From Otis tarda (taxonomy: Eukaryota > Chordata > Aves > Otidiformes > Otididae), in NCBI GenBank assembly GCA_026413225.1, contig CM048560.1, positions 16,977,501 to 17,041,500 of the forward strand: 64,000 bases of DNA, written 5' to 3'. The position numbers were made by a program, and so were the translations under genes. Shown here in pieces: positions 24,441-40,139 of the stretch. A model generated the notes under the pieces. That model saw only the letters and a list, made by a program, of their open reading frames with translations, did not search any database and was not told where the DNA came from. The first letter of the stretch is position 1; each line of letters starts with the position of its first letter.

Positions 24441-27400
24441 AAAAAAGACAACCACCACCAAAAAAAAAACCTCAAAATCACTGCGTATAAACTCATATTT
24501 GTGAGCCTCCTGCTGCACTTACTCCATTCCATTCTAACTTTTCCTTGTCACTTCTTTAGAAGCATCTTCAAGAACAGGAAAAGAAAGATCTGAGTTACTG
24601 CTTTGCAAAAGAAGAGCTTCACAAATATTCCAAAATTGGTTATATGCAAGAAAGATCAGTTCCAGAGAGAGGACAGCAGAGTTCAGAGAGTGCTACACAC
24701 AAGCTACCCACTCTGCAGAGAGGAATTACTTCCCAGCATAAGCAGAGTGGAAATGCACCCATTTTCCCAGTTTGAGTCATGAGGAATCAAATGCATGGTT
24801 AGGAAACTCTTGGCAACCACTCATGGACTCCAATTTCTTCTGTTGCTCTCAAAATATGTAACAGAGGAACGATGTACCTCAGGCCAAGAGGCACTATCCA
24901 TGTACATGCCCCACATGTATGTACGTACACATACGTACACACACAATCTATATGATTTCTATCAGAGAGGCCAGCTGGTGCTCAATTATTCAGCATGTGA
25001 GGAACATTTTGTTTTGCAGCTTTGTGTAGTCCCATATATGAATTACTGAAGCCAGAGGGACACCACAGACCACTATACTCAATTATTCCTGTATTTCGCC
25101 CAGAGGACTACGTGTAACTGTAAGCCAAATCTTTGTTTGCCTAACACAACACTTCCAGAAAAGCTTTCAGCCCTGGCAACATTTTGCTTGGAATCCATCA
25201 CTTTCCTTTGCCATTTATTTGTTCCAGTGCTTAGGCTCTCTCACCGTTACAAATGCACGGCTTATTTCCCATTGACTGATTTCAGCTCCCAGCCATCAGC
25301 TCTGTCTCACGCCTGTTTCTGTTAGCCTTTCCGCCTCCAGCGCACTCTCCCTCAGAAGGTGCTTCCTGACAATTATCAAGTCATCTCATTTATCTATCAA
25401 GAAACAACAGATCCAGCGACAGAATGGGCTTTTCAGGCTCTCCTTGTGGTACCTGAACACCACCCAGCCCTCAAATATCTCCTTTTCTGAACTCACTCCT
25501 GTTTTCAACAGGCTGCTCACGACCCCAGAATCATACACAATTCACCTTCTTTTGCCCATTGGCCCTTGTACTTACTCAAACTTCTACACCTTTGCTGTCC
25601 TGCGAGAGGGCGATCGTGTCCAGTTGCTTATTCACTGTACCCTGCAGTGGTCTTCTCCCCAAGCTCCTATCCTGTTACTGCGTAGAAGTACAACACCTGC
25701 AGGCTCCACGATCTTGCATCAGACGATATTAAAATACACTTTTGATTGATACAGCTCACCAGGTTACACAGATTACTCTGTGCAAGCTGCCTTGTCCTTG
25801 CTCACCATGCTCCTAGCATGACATAGCCTGCCAGCCGTATCAGTACAGATCCTGCCCTTGTCTCCAGGTACTTGATGAAAAGGTCCAACGGAAACTGGCC
25901 TCACCTCAATCGTTAAAGCAGATTTCCAGAAGCATTCCCATTTGATAATGATTCACCACCAATGACTAACTTTTAAACATCAGTTAGTCAGTTCTTAATT
26001 AGTTTACTTTTGCAATATCACATAGCACTAACGCGTCGAGACAGGAGTCCCAAAGCGGTATGTCAGAGTCCTAACTGACTACCTCTTCTGTGGCTGAGAA
26101 AAGGAGCTAGAGGTAGCGCTTGGAAGGAATTAAGGTGTGGTAGGAGACCACGAGGGTTGGACTGTCTCCCTGCCCCTGCATCAGATGCCTTTTGAGGACA
26201 TAGCTTTACTACATCTCATGCAGGTCCCTTTCTCAAGCAAAACTTAGATTTCCAGCACGTCACCACATTTGCTAAGATATTTCCCTTGAAGTGGTATAGA
26301 TTGATATTAGTCTATTTAATGTTGTATCAACTGAATATTGCATTAACTTTTCCAATATTTTGATGAGGATTAATGCAAAGTCAGCTGGAATATGGTTAAA
26401 TCGGTCACTGACTCTTCCCATGTCTACTCTGACACAGCTACTTTTAAGATCCTCAATATCAATAGTTATTAAAAATTGTCTGCAGGCCTGTAGACTTTTC
26501 AGCAAGCTCTTTAAAACAATCAAGTCATAGCACTGCTGATTTACAAATGTCTATCCCTGAAAGGTAATAAATCTTTATTCATTAGGAGGAATTTAATTCT
26601 GTGTTGGAATGGCATTCATGGTATCACATTCTGCACCTTCCCAAATACAGAGTAGTATTAACAAATATTTCTACTTTTCTTGCATGAGCTACTTTATTAT
26701 CCCAATCTAGTAACCAAAATTGTTTCCTACATACTTCAGCTACAGAAAATATGCAGAGTTAATTCTCTAACTTACTTCCTAACTTCTAATGTGTACTAAT
26801 TCTCATGTATCTATTGTCCCCTTAATTAGAGTATTTTGCTTTGAAATTTCTAGCTATGTCCTGAAGCCAGAGAGCTGATACTGTAGTTGTCTTTTTTCTT
26901 CAAACCAGAATTTCAGCTTTTGGGCTATTTAATATCTTCTTGTAGAAATCTCTGGTTTCAATTCACATTTTTCTTCCTGCCATAACATCAAGTTCTCCAT
27001 AATAACAAATAGGCTCTTTTGAAGCATTAAGTATAATTTCTTCGGGGCTGCTCTCTGTATGTAACTGGATCACACTCCATGGTCCCATGGCAACCACCAG
27101 CTTCCAGTTGTGCGATACCAAAGTCCACAGTAGCTATCTCAGCTGAAGAGCTGATACAACTGTTTCAGCCATGATCTGCAATGGGCTGAATTTCCAAGGT
27201 ACTGAACACCTTCCTCCCACAATGCCAACAGAATGATCAGCACCTCGGAAGCAACTAAACAAAACAGAATGCATAAAGGGAAACAAACCTGTATGCTTGC
27301 TGAGTAGCCGTTTCAGGTATCTCCAAAAAGCATTTTAAAAAAGGATCTGTATTAATTTTTCTCCCATGCTTTGGCTGTAAAGGTAAGGCATTTACCAAGT

Positions 27401-30400
27401 CACCAATTTGATGAGTCAACCAGACTGGACAACGAACACATTCAGGCTCCTCTCCTCCTCCTCAGTCTGACCCTCACCCAGGTTAAGAGCTTTGCATGCT
27501 ACCAGCCATCTGCTGCTTGTTTGATGAGCAAAGCAAAATGAACTAACCTCAGTCCTGTTCCAGTGGCACTACCACAGAAACTGCAGTGCTACGCTGCCAT
27601 CTCAGCAGAGAAGAAAGGCAGTGCAAACCACACGCGCTCTGAGTGGAGATACAACTCTCCTTATCTGCCAAAGGTGGAAGCATCTTCACTTTACTTGGAT
27701 TTGCACAAGCAGTTGATTAAACTTTAGTACAGATTCAGTTCTTAGCCTCTAGGATCAAATCTTTCACAGGGCAATAAAACAATGTATTCAGCAAGAAAAC
27801 CACAACATTTGGTTTTGTAATTGCCACAATAGTAGAAAAACATTCAGAACCTTTCAGTTTCACAACTTTAAACAAATATGCTAACTATTCACATACAGCA
27901 ATCTGTTAAGTATCCTATAAGCATGGTGGTAGCAGTCTACAGATGTAACTCTGCAGTTCAACACACGTTATGGACTTTTCCATGTCATCAGGAGTCCCAT
28001 GTGGGTCCTGAAGCACATACTTGCATGCATTTAGTTAGAGTGGACATTCCTTATGATGTTTAGCAAGAGTCTAAATTCAGTAGCTGAAAGTGAAATAACC
28101 TGGGTTCTTGCTGTACATCAGCCACTGCAACTTATTTTGCATGATCGAAAACTAATAAGGAAAAATATATACAGTAGTTCAGTCATTTCTCCTCTTATTA
28201 AAATAGTAAAATGAAAAAGAAAAGGAAACTGAAGGAGGGGGGAAAAAAACCTGTAGCAGCACTTTCAACAGCAAAATGGAGAGCCCTACCCATACCTTCT
28301 GCTACAAATTCCCCCTAAATTAGGTAGCAAATATTCAAAACCACCAGTCCGCATAGACAGTTCAGTCTGAAGCATACACTCCCTGTGCTGGATTCCTCTG
28401 TCCCCTCCTCTCAGGCTTGTGGTAAATGTTACTATGCAGGTTGCCAAAAGCCTCAGCTACTAAAATACTCAGCCTTTTTCTACTACCCAGATTTTGCTGA
28501 AGTTCTCTGCTTCACGCACTTACCTAAAAAAGCTTTGCACAGGATGGGAAGAATCTCTGTTTGGGCTGGAAGTCCAAGATTTGCTGGGAGGGGTCATAGT
28601 CCTATAACTTCCTTCATCTTCCTCCCCATCATCTTAGAAAATCTCACAAGAAACCAGCAGCTTTACCCACCTAAGAAGTGCATTCCATTCATTATAAAAG
28701 TTTAAACATGTGAACTAGAAGCTTCTACTGAAACTCTAGGTCATCACACAATTAATGACAGCTTTAAGATGTGATAACATTGTTTCAAAGGTCTATTGTA
28801 AAGACTAAAGTCAGTTCACACTCCTCTCAATTTCTGCTTAAGATTAGCAGAGTCTGAAGGAGTTGCTTGAATATTAAATTCAGATGGAAGTACAGAGTGA
28901 CTTTAAAATACAAGTGCTATTCCTGACTAGCAATACATCTGTGTCCACATAAACCCTCCCAAATCCCTAAGAAGAGCCTTCCTCTACAACATAATCCACT
29001 TCGAGGCTTTGTCTGCATAAGGCACTTTGGATTACTTCTCAAGAGACAAAAACCTTACAAATTAAAAAATTGATTGATTAAACTGCTTGAAACCCTCTTC
29101 AGATGCTCTCTTCCAGAATCAGAGTGACTCTAAATTATTCTGCCTCAGAGATGTAGGCTAGTTGAAGCAATTCACTTTAAATTCACACCTTCAGCTGACT
29201 CAAATAATTTCTTAATGGCATGTGAAGACAAGCCCTTAACTCCAGAACCACACAGGATTTACTCTGGAGTAACTGCCCAAAACATATCCCTCGGGGGACA
29301 GGCCCAGACAACACAACACATCAGGATGCTAGTCCAACACCAAACCATTTTAAGAAGAATGCAAGCAACCACAATCAGAACAGCTTGAATTCTGGTAAAT
29401 AAATTCATGACTGTGTACTTGCCCGTTTTGTTTTAGAGAAGCATTTCCAACAGGCACCTAGCCTTAGTTTGAAAAGCCTCTTATTCTGACACAATTTTCC
29501 AAGACTCCTCTCCATTCCCTCCCTCCCCATCCCTAGCCTTTCTCTGCAAGCTGCATCCCCCAGCTGTTCTTTCCCAAACCCCAGCCTGCCGCCCCGACAG
29601 CAGGCACACGGGCACAGTCCAACACATAACGTGACAGTCCCTTGTTGTAAGATTTCAAGCATCACCTGAATAAAAGGCAAAGCAGCCTGGAACAGGAATT
29701 GCAGGTTCAGATCCAGCAGAGAGGTGCCTCCCCTTCGGATGCTCCCTCCCCCACAGCTAGGCTCTCACTGTTTTTTCCTGGGGATACATTTTCAGATTGG
29801 AGCCGCGGCCTGCTGCAGATACAGATCAGCTTTGCTCATCCCACAGTTCTGTCACAGACAAAAAATAGCTCTGGAGGGAGAGGAGGAGGTTTTCAGCTGT
29901 TTTCTTCTCCGGTTCTCTCTAGCCGTTTCCTCTGTCTTTGTCATCTCATTCCAGCTTTTATATCTTGCAATAAGGGAAAAGCCATTTTGTCATGTTCATG
30001 GCTTGATGTCAGAGTAACTTTTCTTACTCTATGGAGCCCGTAAATCCCCAGATCTGCCTTTTAAACGAATTTAATAGTAGCCACAGTGTTCCAGCAGCAA
30101 CCTCAACACCATGATCACTAGGCCTTTCATGGAAGAGCTGAAAGAAGATGGCATCTTACTTCTTTCCTTACCCAAGGCAGCCCAGAGAGGCAGCTGGATC
30201 CAGACAGGAGTGGTCCAGACAGACGCTTCTACTAGGCACCACTGATACTCCACAGGGTTCCAAAGAACCACAGGAGGGGGACATTTTCCTAGACAGGATC
30301 TAAAATAGATGGCTTTAAGATGGCTGGAAAGCATATAATATACTATTCTTCAATTTTTTTCATAAACAGTAATTTTATTCTTCCTGAAACATTGATTGAC

Positions 30401-30949
30401 ATTTGATCCTCTTATGAACAATTCTGAGGCCTCCCCCACAGAGCATCGAAGCTGCATCACATTAAAGCTGTTCCTTTCTCCTTGCCTCTAGCATATTCCT
30501 AACATGTAAACAACTCTGCTGTGCACACAAGCAAAGGCACAGCTTGCTAGTGAAAGCTGCATCACCACGGGCACCATAGGAACCCATCCAATCCTAATAA
30601 TCCAGTGTTTTCACAGGGCACTGTATTTACTAACTAGAAGCCAATTGCTATTAATGCAAATGTACACGTGAAAAATGACCCCATTAGAAAAGCTGAAAGA
30701 ATATTACAGAGTATTATTTTTCATGGATAGTCATGTTTCACAGGCTTTGTTACCCCTGTAACCCAACCACACAAGAGAAATCAGTTTGAATGATAGAAGA
30801 ATTGTGACAAGACTAGGAGAAAGGCAAGTGTCAGAAAATCCAAGCAGGCTTACTGTCTGAGGATTTCTCAGTTGATATGACACCACACGACAAGTAATGT
30901 TCTTGTGGCCAAGACGGAAAAACCTTAGGGGCTATTTCCAGTTCAGCTT

Positions 30950-30975
30950 AAAAAAAAAAAAAAAAAAAAAAAAAA
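30950..30975. repeat. A26 homopolymer
   Basis: The longest pure A run in the window, followed by AAAAG units. It could be the tail of an unrecognised retroposon, but no body was identified upstream. Confidence 0.95.
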
Positions 30976-32204
30976 GAAAAGAAAAACAATCAATCTCACT
31001 TCTCACCTATTCAGCACTGGAGTAATTAGCAGGAGATACACTGTTCCAAAAGTTACCAAAGTTTAATTCAAAAGCATTGCCTAGCCGCATGTTCTGTGTG
31101 TATTAACTCTTGATTTACAGGCTCTGGACAGCGCAAACGAGGTGAGCTGCCCTGGTGAGCCCTGCTCCTTGGGGCAGGTTTCAACAGCCAGATCCACCCA
31201 CACAGCCACGGAATCCCTCACAGCACCGCTGCTCAACCCACACATCGCTCTCCGCAGGCAAGTCTGTGAGTAAGAAAAACTAAGATCTGGAGGAAACACA
31301 ATGATCTCTGACCCCTATCTCATCCGTGCAGGGGTTCTGCAGTGATCCCACAGGAAAAGCAAATGTAACTGCAACTACTTCTGTTTAGTGCCTTCTCTGC
31401 ATTAGGAGGTTTCCAATGGCAGGAATCCAGAGCGAAGCAGCTCTGGAGTCACAAACTGAATACAGCTGCACTGCCAGGCTCAAACACCAGGACACAGAGC
31501 AGGCCAGGGTGCCGTGGGACATTTCCTCCTGACTAGCGCAGTTCCACAATTTTTTGCCTTAGGCTAAAACAGAGCCCAGTGATTTTTTTGCTGTCCTTCT
31601 GTCCACACCTACTCTACAAACTGGAGCAAATCAGTCCTGTCCCAACACCCACTAGCTTCCTTTGGCTTACTTCACACATGCAAAAATGTCAGACTACGAA
31701 TTCCAGACCCTACTTCTTCCTTCCACAACGCAAAGAAGTACCCTGTTTACACATATCCTTCTCCCCTCCCACTTTTTGTCAAATTCCACTGCCCATACTG
31801 CCACCAGAGCAAGTTTTATCTACCTGAAGCCAAGAAGTCATCCACTTCTTCCCAGCACCCCTCAAGAACAAACTACTTTCCTGTTATTCTCTTTCTACAA
31901 CCCAGCAGGTGAACACCCACTCAGTCCTGCACATGACATTTACCCAGGGACATTGTCCTGGAGTAAAACAAGCATTCAAGGAGGTCTGCTTTTATAAATA
32001 AAATTGTATAACCTTCCTGCAGCTAAAATTTCTTCATCATCCTCACATTTCCCACTTTCAATCCTTTTAACACAAATTAAAGAAAAAAAACAACCTCCCC
32101 ATCCATATTTCGTGCCAAGGCAAATGATTGTTTTATTACAAAGGTCAAACAGTCTCTTTATACAGACTAACTGGAGACTAACTGCAATGCTACCCTTGCA
32201 AAGC

Positions 32205-32246
32205 AGTCCTGCAGGGTCTTTTTCCACTCTAAAAAACTCTACCCAT
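32205..32246 (+). mobile_element. Possible degraded CR1 3' end
   Basis: CCTGCAGGGTCTTTTTCCACTC followed by AAAAAACTCTACCC resembles the CR1 3' terminus (GGTCC-TTCCAACTC-A-ATTCTATG), but the octamer tail is almost lost. Confidence 0.35.
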
Positions 32247-34846
32247 GGTAACTCTGCACCATACGATAAACGTTATAAAGAATTTATACAGCAGTGCAAC
32301 TAAATCTTAACTTCTGACTAAGGGAAATTAAAGTTCATGGTTAAAATAGACCAAAGTGTATCGCTATCTGCAAGCTGGAAAATTTAGACAACTCTTCACA
32401 GAATCAGGCCTTGAAAAGTGCAAGGTTCAGCTGCTGCACCCTACATATCCGACAAAATGCAATGTCACAAACACCAACACCAGAAGGTTGCAGCTACATC
32501 TCAGTGCCAAATATCTGACAAGGAAATGGCTTTCAGAAGAGGCTGATCAGAAGCCTAGCTGTAATTCAGGATTTAATAACCAAGGGGATCATTGAACTGA
32601 AAGTGTGAAGCATTTCAGGTTTAAATTATTAATAATAGAGACAGTCCAGGTTAAAATTACTACACATTTTCATTCACCTTTCACACTTATAAATAAATAA
32701 AAAATGAAAGAAAGGTTGGACAGTGGCTTTTTGTACAGTCAGCAAATGCCTTGATGTATATTCACCATGCACAAAACATTCCAGAATCAGTATCAAAAAT
32801 GCCCAGGAAAGCACATAGCATGGTTTTAATTAATAAAAAGACAAAATCCAGTTCATTACCTCTTCTAGGACCAGAGTCACCAGACTTACCTTGTACCAAA
32901 GATCTGCCCCAGACAGGACCCCACCCAATTTACATCTTAAAGGATTTCAAAAGGTCAATGAAGCTTCCCTGTCTTTAATGAACTGGTTTTGATTGACCCC
33001 TGTCTTTGGTCTACTGCAGCTGAAAAACTCCTCAAATAGAGATTATTTATACTGATTTAACCGAAGGGCTCATTCCTTCAGGGTCACACTGCAGCCTGCA
33101 GCATTCTCCACTTTTACCACTATTCCAGCATAAAGGCAAAAATGCACCATGGACCTATGGCTTCCCATTAGACATCCAGCTCAAACACAATCCTGGAGAA
33201 ATAGGCGGCCTTGACTGACAAACGCCTATTGAGGAAAAGCAAATGAACCTGCGTGCAAGAGCATACAAACACTGGAAAACTGGAATACTCTTACTCATAC
33301 CAGTGCAACTCAACAAGGTTATGAAGCAAGTATAATTAACCCTAGCCCTCACACCAAAATAATGGAAACATTTGGCTCTTTCAGAGCACTGTAACCTCAT
33401 CAAAATGCTTGAACCTAATTTGACATTTTTATCTCTATAAATAATGTGTAAGCGAAAGCAAACAAAAAAGCAACATTTGCAGTTTAGGTAAAGACATCAG
33501 AAGAAACATGTCCACAGTACTCAAATTCTAAACTACATGCAAGAACCTGATGATGTTTGAGTGGCTGAAAGCTGGGACATGAAGTAAAGAGCTTCTTGTT
33601 TTTAAATTAATTATTAATCAATCTTTTCAGCCATCAAACCCCTGCAATGACTCATCCACTTTCTTTACCAAAGTCTAAATTGTTATGAGAAGACTGCAAT
33701 TCCACTGGAGCATTACCTTTCTAACTGCAACACTTAACCCTGCACATGTGAAAGGATTTCAGTAGGTTCATTCCTCTCTCCCACAAAAAGATCATGTTTC
33801 CATTCAACCTGAAAAGAAAATCGCAAAAATCCATAAGGCAAAACAGTGGTTTTTTACATTGAGAGAAACAAGAGAAGATAAAGTCCACTGCAGTTATTCA
33901 TAGCAAAGCCAGTATTCTTCCAGGGACAGTATGCACTGCAGGCAATGAGAGAATTCCCACCAGAAATCCTCAATAATCATGTCATTAAATGATCCAATTC
34001 TTCATACTCACACAGGTAGTTCCTACTGTCTGTAAAGGAATTTAGTTTTATGGAAGTATGGCTTGATAGGAGTCGCTTTTTAAGCTGACAAAATTAAGAA
34101 CTTGATCCTATACCCCATATCCATGTAAACCTCTTTTCAGAGCTAACAGCTCTACTAAAGAAACTAAGCTGCAAGACTGGAGCTCGGTTGGCAATACCTA
34201 TGTAGAGAGCTTGCTCTTTTCCTGCGCTAAAATTATACCAGAACATTACAGCACATTTGCATATCTCCCACACAGGCAACTTTTTGCCAGCAGTAACAAG
34301 AGGACGACATCAAAGCTTAGAAAACCTACCAGACAGAGATAGGGCGAGGGCGAGGTTTCCCGCAGGAACACCCGGACTGAAGTCCAGCGGCTCCCAGGGA
34401 AGGTGCTGCTTTCCGCCAGCTGATGCCTTCCTATCGCACTCCCACTTATCAGTGTCAAATGTGAAACTCCACCCAGGAATCGAAAAGCTTCCTATTGTTT
34501 CTCCCCTTTCCACAGCCTCCTGTCTACTAGCAAGAGAAGTGGTATCCCTCCACCCTTTACGCAAGAGAATGGTTTCCATTTTTCCCTCTTACTGTGTTCA
34601 GCCTTGGAGCTACAGTGGGATAGGAGGAATAGGAAAAAGAAGCCTCTGCTGGGTTCTCTCTCCCCTGCTCTCTCCCATATGATTTTTCTGGGAATATTTC
34701 TAGTGGCAGCCCACACTGCTGCTCTTTATTTTAATCATGCAGAAGTAACATGAAATTCGTACAACACTTGTCAGTTTTCCAGCCACACAAGTTTTGAAAA
34801 AGCATCAGTTGAATCAGATCCTACAACTTTAACCTAGCAAAGCCAT

Positions 34847-34896
34847 AAAAAAAAACCAAACAAAAAAACAAAAAACAAACAAACAAACAAAAAAAC
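34847..34896. repeat. (AAAC)n A-rich simple repeat
   Basis: About 50 bases of A with periodic C, including four CAAA units in a row near 34876-34890. A similar A/C tract lies at 35041-35086. Confidence 0.9.
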
Positions 34897-35607
34897 CACA
34901 CCCCAGGTAGCAGACTTCTTGGAAGAGTTTGATTTATACATAAGCACACAGTCATTTTCAGAAAAGCTTTCAGGTGAAAAATAAAAATGACAACAGTGCT
35001 GAAGATTTCTGGCACCTTATCTCCTCCTAAGCTGCCAGTTTAAAAAAAAAAAACAAACCAACAACAACAAAAAAAAAAACCAAAAAAACCCCACCACAAT
35101 AAATGAATTGATCCAAGTAAAAGGAAGTAATAAAAAATTTACTATAAATCACAGGAAAATATCTGACCTGCCATGAACAAACTGGTACTAATATGTGAGA
35201 GTAACTTTAAGTGATTTTGAAAGTCAATAGTGGAATCCAGTGTCATAATTCAATGTGTGCTACATACTAGAAATTGTAATTTGAATGCTCAAGTTATACA
35301 GAGCCACAGCCTTCCCTCCAATTCTGTCCAGCAGCCCATTTTTCCCAGTTGCATCCTACCATGCCATACTAATAGTGAAGCTCACTTAAAATGCAAGTAG
35401 AACAAGTCAATTAATCTGAAGCTTGGGAAAGTCTCAAATATTGTCTAGGAAAAATTGAAAAGAAGCCCATACAAGTGAGACAGTGTAACAATAACAGACT
35501 AAACACAATACCCCCCAAATGATTAATAATCATTTATTAACGATCATGTTAATCACTGCAGGGAAAGTGCCTTTCTACCACAATTTGATGAAGACTCAAG
35601 TAGGGGG

Positions 35608-35623
35608 AAAAAAAAAAAAAAAA
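35608..35623. repeat. A16 homopolymer
   Basis: A pure run of A following GGGGG. Confidence 0.9.
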
Positions 35624-38600
35624 GACAATAAAAAACTACATTTACAAGTATCAAATCAGGCTGAGTACACACCATGCACATGGGGATAAGATACTACTCT
35701 AACAAGCAGGCTTTCTGACACCAGCACACTTAAGATCTAAATTACCACAGACTAGGGAACGGAAAAATGCAGAACCGCATGAAAGGAAGATAAAGCCTGC
35801 TTACAAAATAGCAGTGAGTCAGCTCCTGAGGACTGGGCTATGACTTCTCTGAAAACAAGATGCACATTCCTCATGTGCCCTCCGGTTGCACAGAATGAAA
35901 ACAAGTCCACCCCTAAACACACTTTGAATATGGTAGATGATATTCCAAGGAAGGTATGAAGAAACATCAGCAACACTGTCTAACCCATTCAAACTTCAGA
36001 AAACCTTTTCAATCAGTGCTGATCCACACAGCCTTTTAACCCTATACACATCTCTCCACATTTAGTGCATTTAATAAGCAAGAAACACTCATACTCCCGG
36101 CCTCAGATCAATCGGAAACAGCTTATCTTAGGGACGCCTCCAACACTAAAAGGTCATTCACTTATTTTTAAGAGAATCTCTTTCTATAATGCCATGACCC
36201 TTTAGCCTGCCTAGTTCCATCATCTGTGATCAGACTATCCAGAAAGCCAAGAACAAGCTCCAAGGCCTTTTGTGACAAGCTGTGAAACTCAGCCAATTAA
36301 CATGATAAGGAACACTAACACGGCTACTCCGAGCATTTAGCTGGAGAACACAACTACATTTGTCCTCATTCAAAAATCAAAGATAGTTGTCAGGTTTTCG
36401 AAACCCGACTCCCCCTTAGCAAGTGCCCTTGGCTGCAAGCAGCTCTCTCCTTGACCACATTTTAGCTCATTTTGTTGTTGCTTAGGAACTATCTGGGGGT
36501 TTTCTGATCTTCTGCTCTTTGTTGTTTTTCAGATGTCATTGGTGACTGGGGCTCTTCCTGGTACATTGACTATTTCTGGGGAAAAAAAAATAATATAAAT
36601 ACTCTAAGAATTACTGCAGCACACACACAAGAAAAAAATATTACAAAGTAATCAACATTACTTTGTTGACAAGTATTAGAACAAGGTGCTGGCCATTGAA
36701 TATCATGCCAGCACACACTGAATGGAAGCACCCTGTCCAACCTCTCCGAAAACAATAAAAACCTTGTAACTGGCTTATTTCAGGGAAAGGATTAAAGGCT
36801 GTTTTTTCAGGTGTTGTTCTTGCACACTGAATCCCTCTGCCAAACATTGCAGTTTATCATTGCTAAACATTTACATTGCAGAAGTAGCTAGAGGCCTCAA
36901 GTAGGTCAGCGCCTCAGCATGCAAGGTATAGAATATACGCAGAAGACCTGACAGCCTCACCTCATCATATTTTTCTATTTCAAGTGTTTGTCTTCCCACT
37001 TACACAGCTATGCGAGCAACCCACACAAGCAGAAGAAACTCAGTGACACTGCAAAAAAACCACCCAAGTTCTACCAACGATGTAGGTAAGTGCTATCCAA
37101 CATACAAGGAAAACAGAAGTAATTCTATCCCTCGTTAGGATATAACACATAAGATGTGAGGATCTAGCTAAATGTCAAAGCAAAGCAGGTTCGGATCTTT
37201 TTAGGTTGGCATAGCTCCAGCTATTGTAACATAGAAGTGGCTGTTGAAATAAGCTTTGGTAAATGTTTATGGACAAGAGATCCAACTCTCATCTTCCCAT
37301 CCCCTAAAACCTAGACCTACCCTTTTAGTGAAAGGGTGAGTTTCTCAGTTGTTGCCTTCAGATTGAATTCTGGTTGAGACAGAGCAGGAGTGCAAAACCA
37401 AAACAAAGAAAAAAAATTTACATGAGCTGTAGGGAGAGAAACTACAAATAGAGTGCTAAAAAACACGTTAGCATATCTTAAATCAGCTGCATTAAAGATG
37501 GACAAACACGCCATAGATCTGAAACGATGCTTAATAAGATGATGGACTTCTTGGCAACCTGATTATTTACCAAGCTGACAGCCAGTTACCCCAGATTGTC
37601 TCACTCCAAATAAACATACCAGGACAGCACAATCCAGAGGAGAAGTGGACCAATACATTCCCATACCATTACCCATGCTGCTGTCCCTTCTGATACCTCC
37701 CTGCTCCACCACCACCCACCTCTGCCTTCCCAAACTCTCATCCCCATCCTGCAGTTTCCCCACAGCTCCCCATCACATTCCCTCAGCTGAAAAAAGAAAT
37801 ACTGGCATTGCTGTGGATCTCGACTGCAGGCAATCAGCTGCTGCCCAGGGACCAGGGAGTACACAGACGTGGGAAAGAACAGTCGTTATTCATCAACCAA
37901 AAGGTGGTAACTTGACACAGGACTGTCTAGCTCTACCACACCCCAGTGCTTCTTGTGCCTAAAGACAATCCCAAGCAACATCCTTATTTCCACAGCCCTC
38001 CACATCTCCACTATGCCACAGGAACGATCCCTATCCCCAACCTCTGGCAGCCCTACCAACATCCCAGCCCAGCGTCATGGGAGGCAGCAAGGCAAGGCGG
38101 TGGGACTGACAGATCCAGCTGCAAACTACAGCCAGACCCCAGACCAGCTCTGGTGCAAGCAGAGCTTTGCCTCTAAAGCCCCAAACCACCATGCTTCCTC
38201 CGTCGAAAAGACTGAAAAAAACAACCTGGGCAGTGTTCTCCTTAACTACCATAGGACTTCAAAACAACACATGGCAGGGGACACTGGCTGTCTGGGTTTT
38301 TCCTTTTTCACAAAATTTCTTTCCAAGGTTTTTTTTTTTTTTAACCCTAATGCTTCAAACATAAGTAATGTTAACAACCATGAAGTTCCTTACGTAATTA
38401 TTTGAACTGCCTATAAAAATTGTTTTGCAGACTGCTTGGAAAAACATTTTACTTTAAAAGGTAGCAGATTCAGTTTATGAGCAGAAAAAATTACATTTTT
38501 TTTTGCCCAGCTGCTGCAGAACATTGCAGTTAAGGGAATGGGAAAGAGACTGATGCCTTATTGATCAAATCAACTCTAATTCTGCATAGAAAACTTTCCA

Positions 38601-40139
38601 CAGCTTCCAATAATACACTGAGCAAGAGCTACTTCATGAAACACCAAGTCAGAGAAGAGGAAAGTTTGGGAGTTAATCGCTCAGCAACAACGGCCAGGAT
38701 TTTATATATTCCATCACCAGAGGCAGTGGAATGTTATAATTGTAAGCAAACCCTAGCACTTGAAATCATAAATAAAGGCTAGAGAAATGTATTATTTTAG
38801 AAAAAAATTGATATTTAAATAAAGAGGCCCATAAAAAGTTGTGGACAGAGTAACACAATACTACAGCTAAACCACAGCAGCACTAAAATAAATGGGCAGA
38901 GCTGTTTGTTCATTTTTCCCCTCTCTCTCCTCCCCTCATCTTTACTGTCCGAGGCACCAGGCAATATTGTCACCAGCTTCTTATGGTATGTCCACTTCAC
39001 CATCAAGAGGTGCAAATACAGCCTTACTAGGCAGCGTTAGGCCTGTCTACACAAGGAAAACCAGGTCGTGGAAAGATCAACTTTTCCCCATCCCAGCCCA
39101 GTCCCTTCTGTGGTTTCTCAAACCTAATCAGGTAGAGACAAGGATGGGCATACCTTATCCTTTGATGCTGAACCTCACTATGCTGATTTCATGCTCCAGT
39201 GTTCACAGCCAGCCTCCAAGAGAACAAGCACACTGTGATGGTGCTCCCTTGCTCAAGGGAGCATCATCTACCGAAGACAAGGAACGAAGCTTGAGGGAGT
39301 GACTGTGTGTTGAGAATCTCTCGCCATCTATCCAAAATGTTCCTCCTGAGCTTCCAGTCAAGCACTGAGAGCAGGTAAATATTTCAAAACATCATCATAG
39401 TGTCAAAACACATACCTAAGGTTACTGCAGTCTACTGAATTTGGTACACATCCAGCAGGAAACAGGCCTATACACATGACAACATGCAATGTGACATTAC
39501 TCCACTGAAGGTTTAAAGAGGGCACTGCTGCCTTTTGACCCTGCTCAGACGTTTCTCTGCCACGGCAAGCTTGCTGACAAACACCCATGAGCACCGTCTC
39601 CCTTCCCTCCCCCTGCGCCGCAGTCAGTATCAGCGCCCGCGGCCGGGCTGGGCTCAGGCTTGCAGGAGAACGAACTGGCTGGAAGCGGCTCAGCTCACAG
39701 ACACATGGCCATGGGACTGGCTTTTGCTATCAGTAATGGGCAAATCTCGTGCCTAGGGAAAGAAACATGGGAGCAAAAACAATGGAAAAGCCACCAAACT
39801 AGGGCTGTTTTCCAGTTTCTGTATCTAATGTTAACATTGAAAATTCTGCTGGGAGGATAGGAAGAAAGAAAAGATAAGCTGACATGAAAATTGTAACACT
39901 GGAGCGAGGTAGACAGAAGCCCTTTTCATTGCAAAGAAGTATTCAAAATGACGTCTATATCTACACCTCGGAAAAAAATTTACTTCTGCCTTGAGGCAGC
40001 CTTGGCAATAACATTGTGGCAAGCAAAAAATCAGTTTATTGGTTTGGGGAGAATTTAAATCAATGTATTTGTCAATTAATAAACTTCCAATTACTGCTTC
40101 TGGTATTGAATCACACACACACAGGGGAAACAGCCCTCA

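Noticed and set aside
26272..26523. 83-codon minus-strand frame with a plausible-looking protein
   Set aside because: No recognisable homology, no flanking splice signals, and length within chance expectation for the window.
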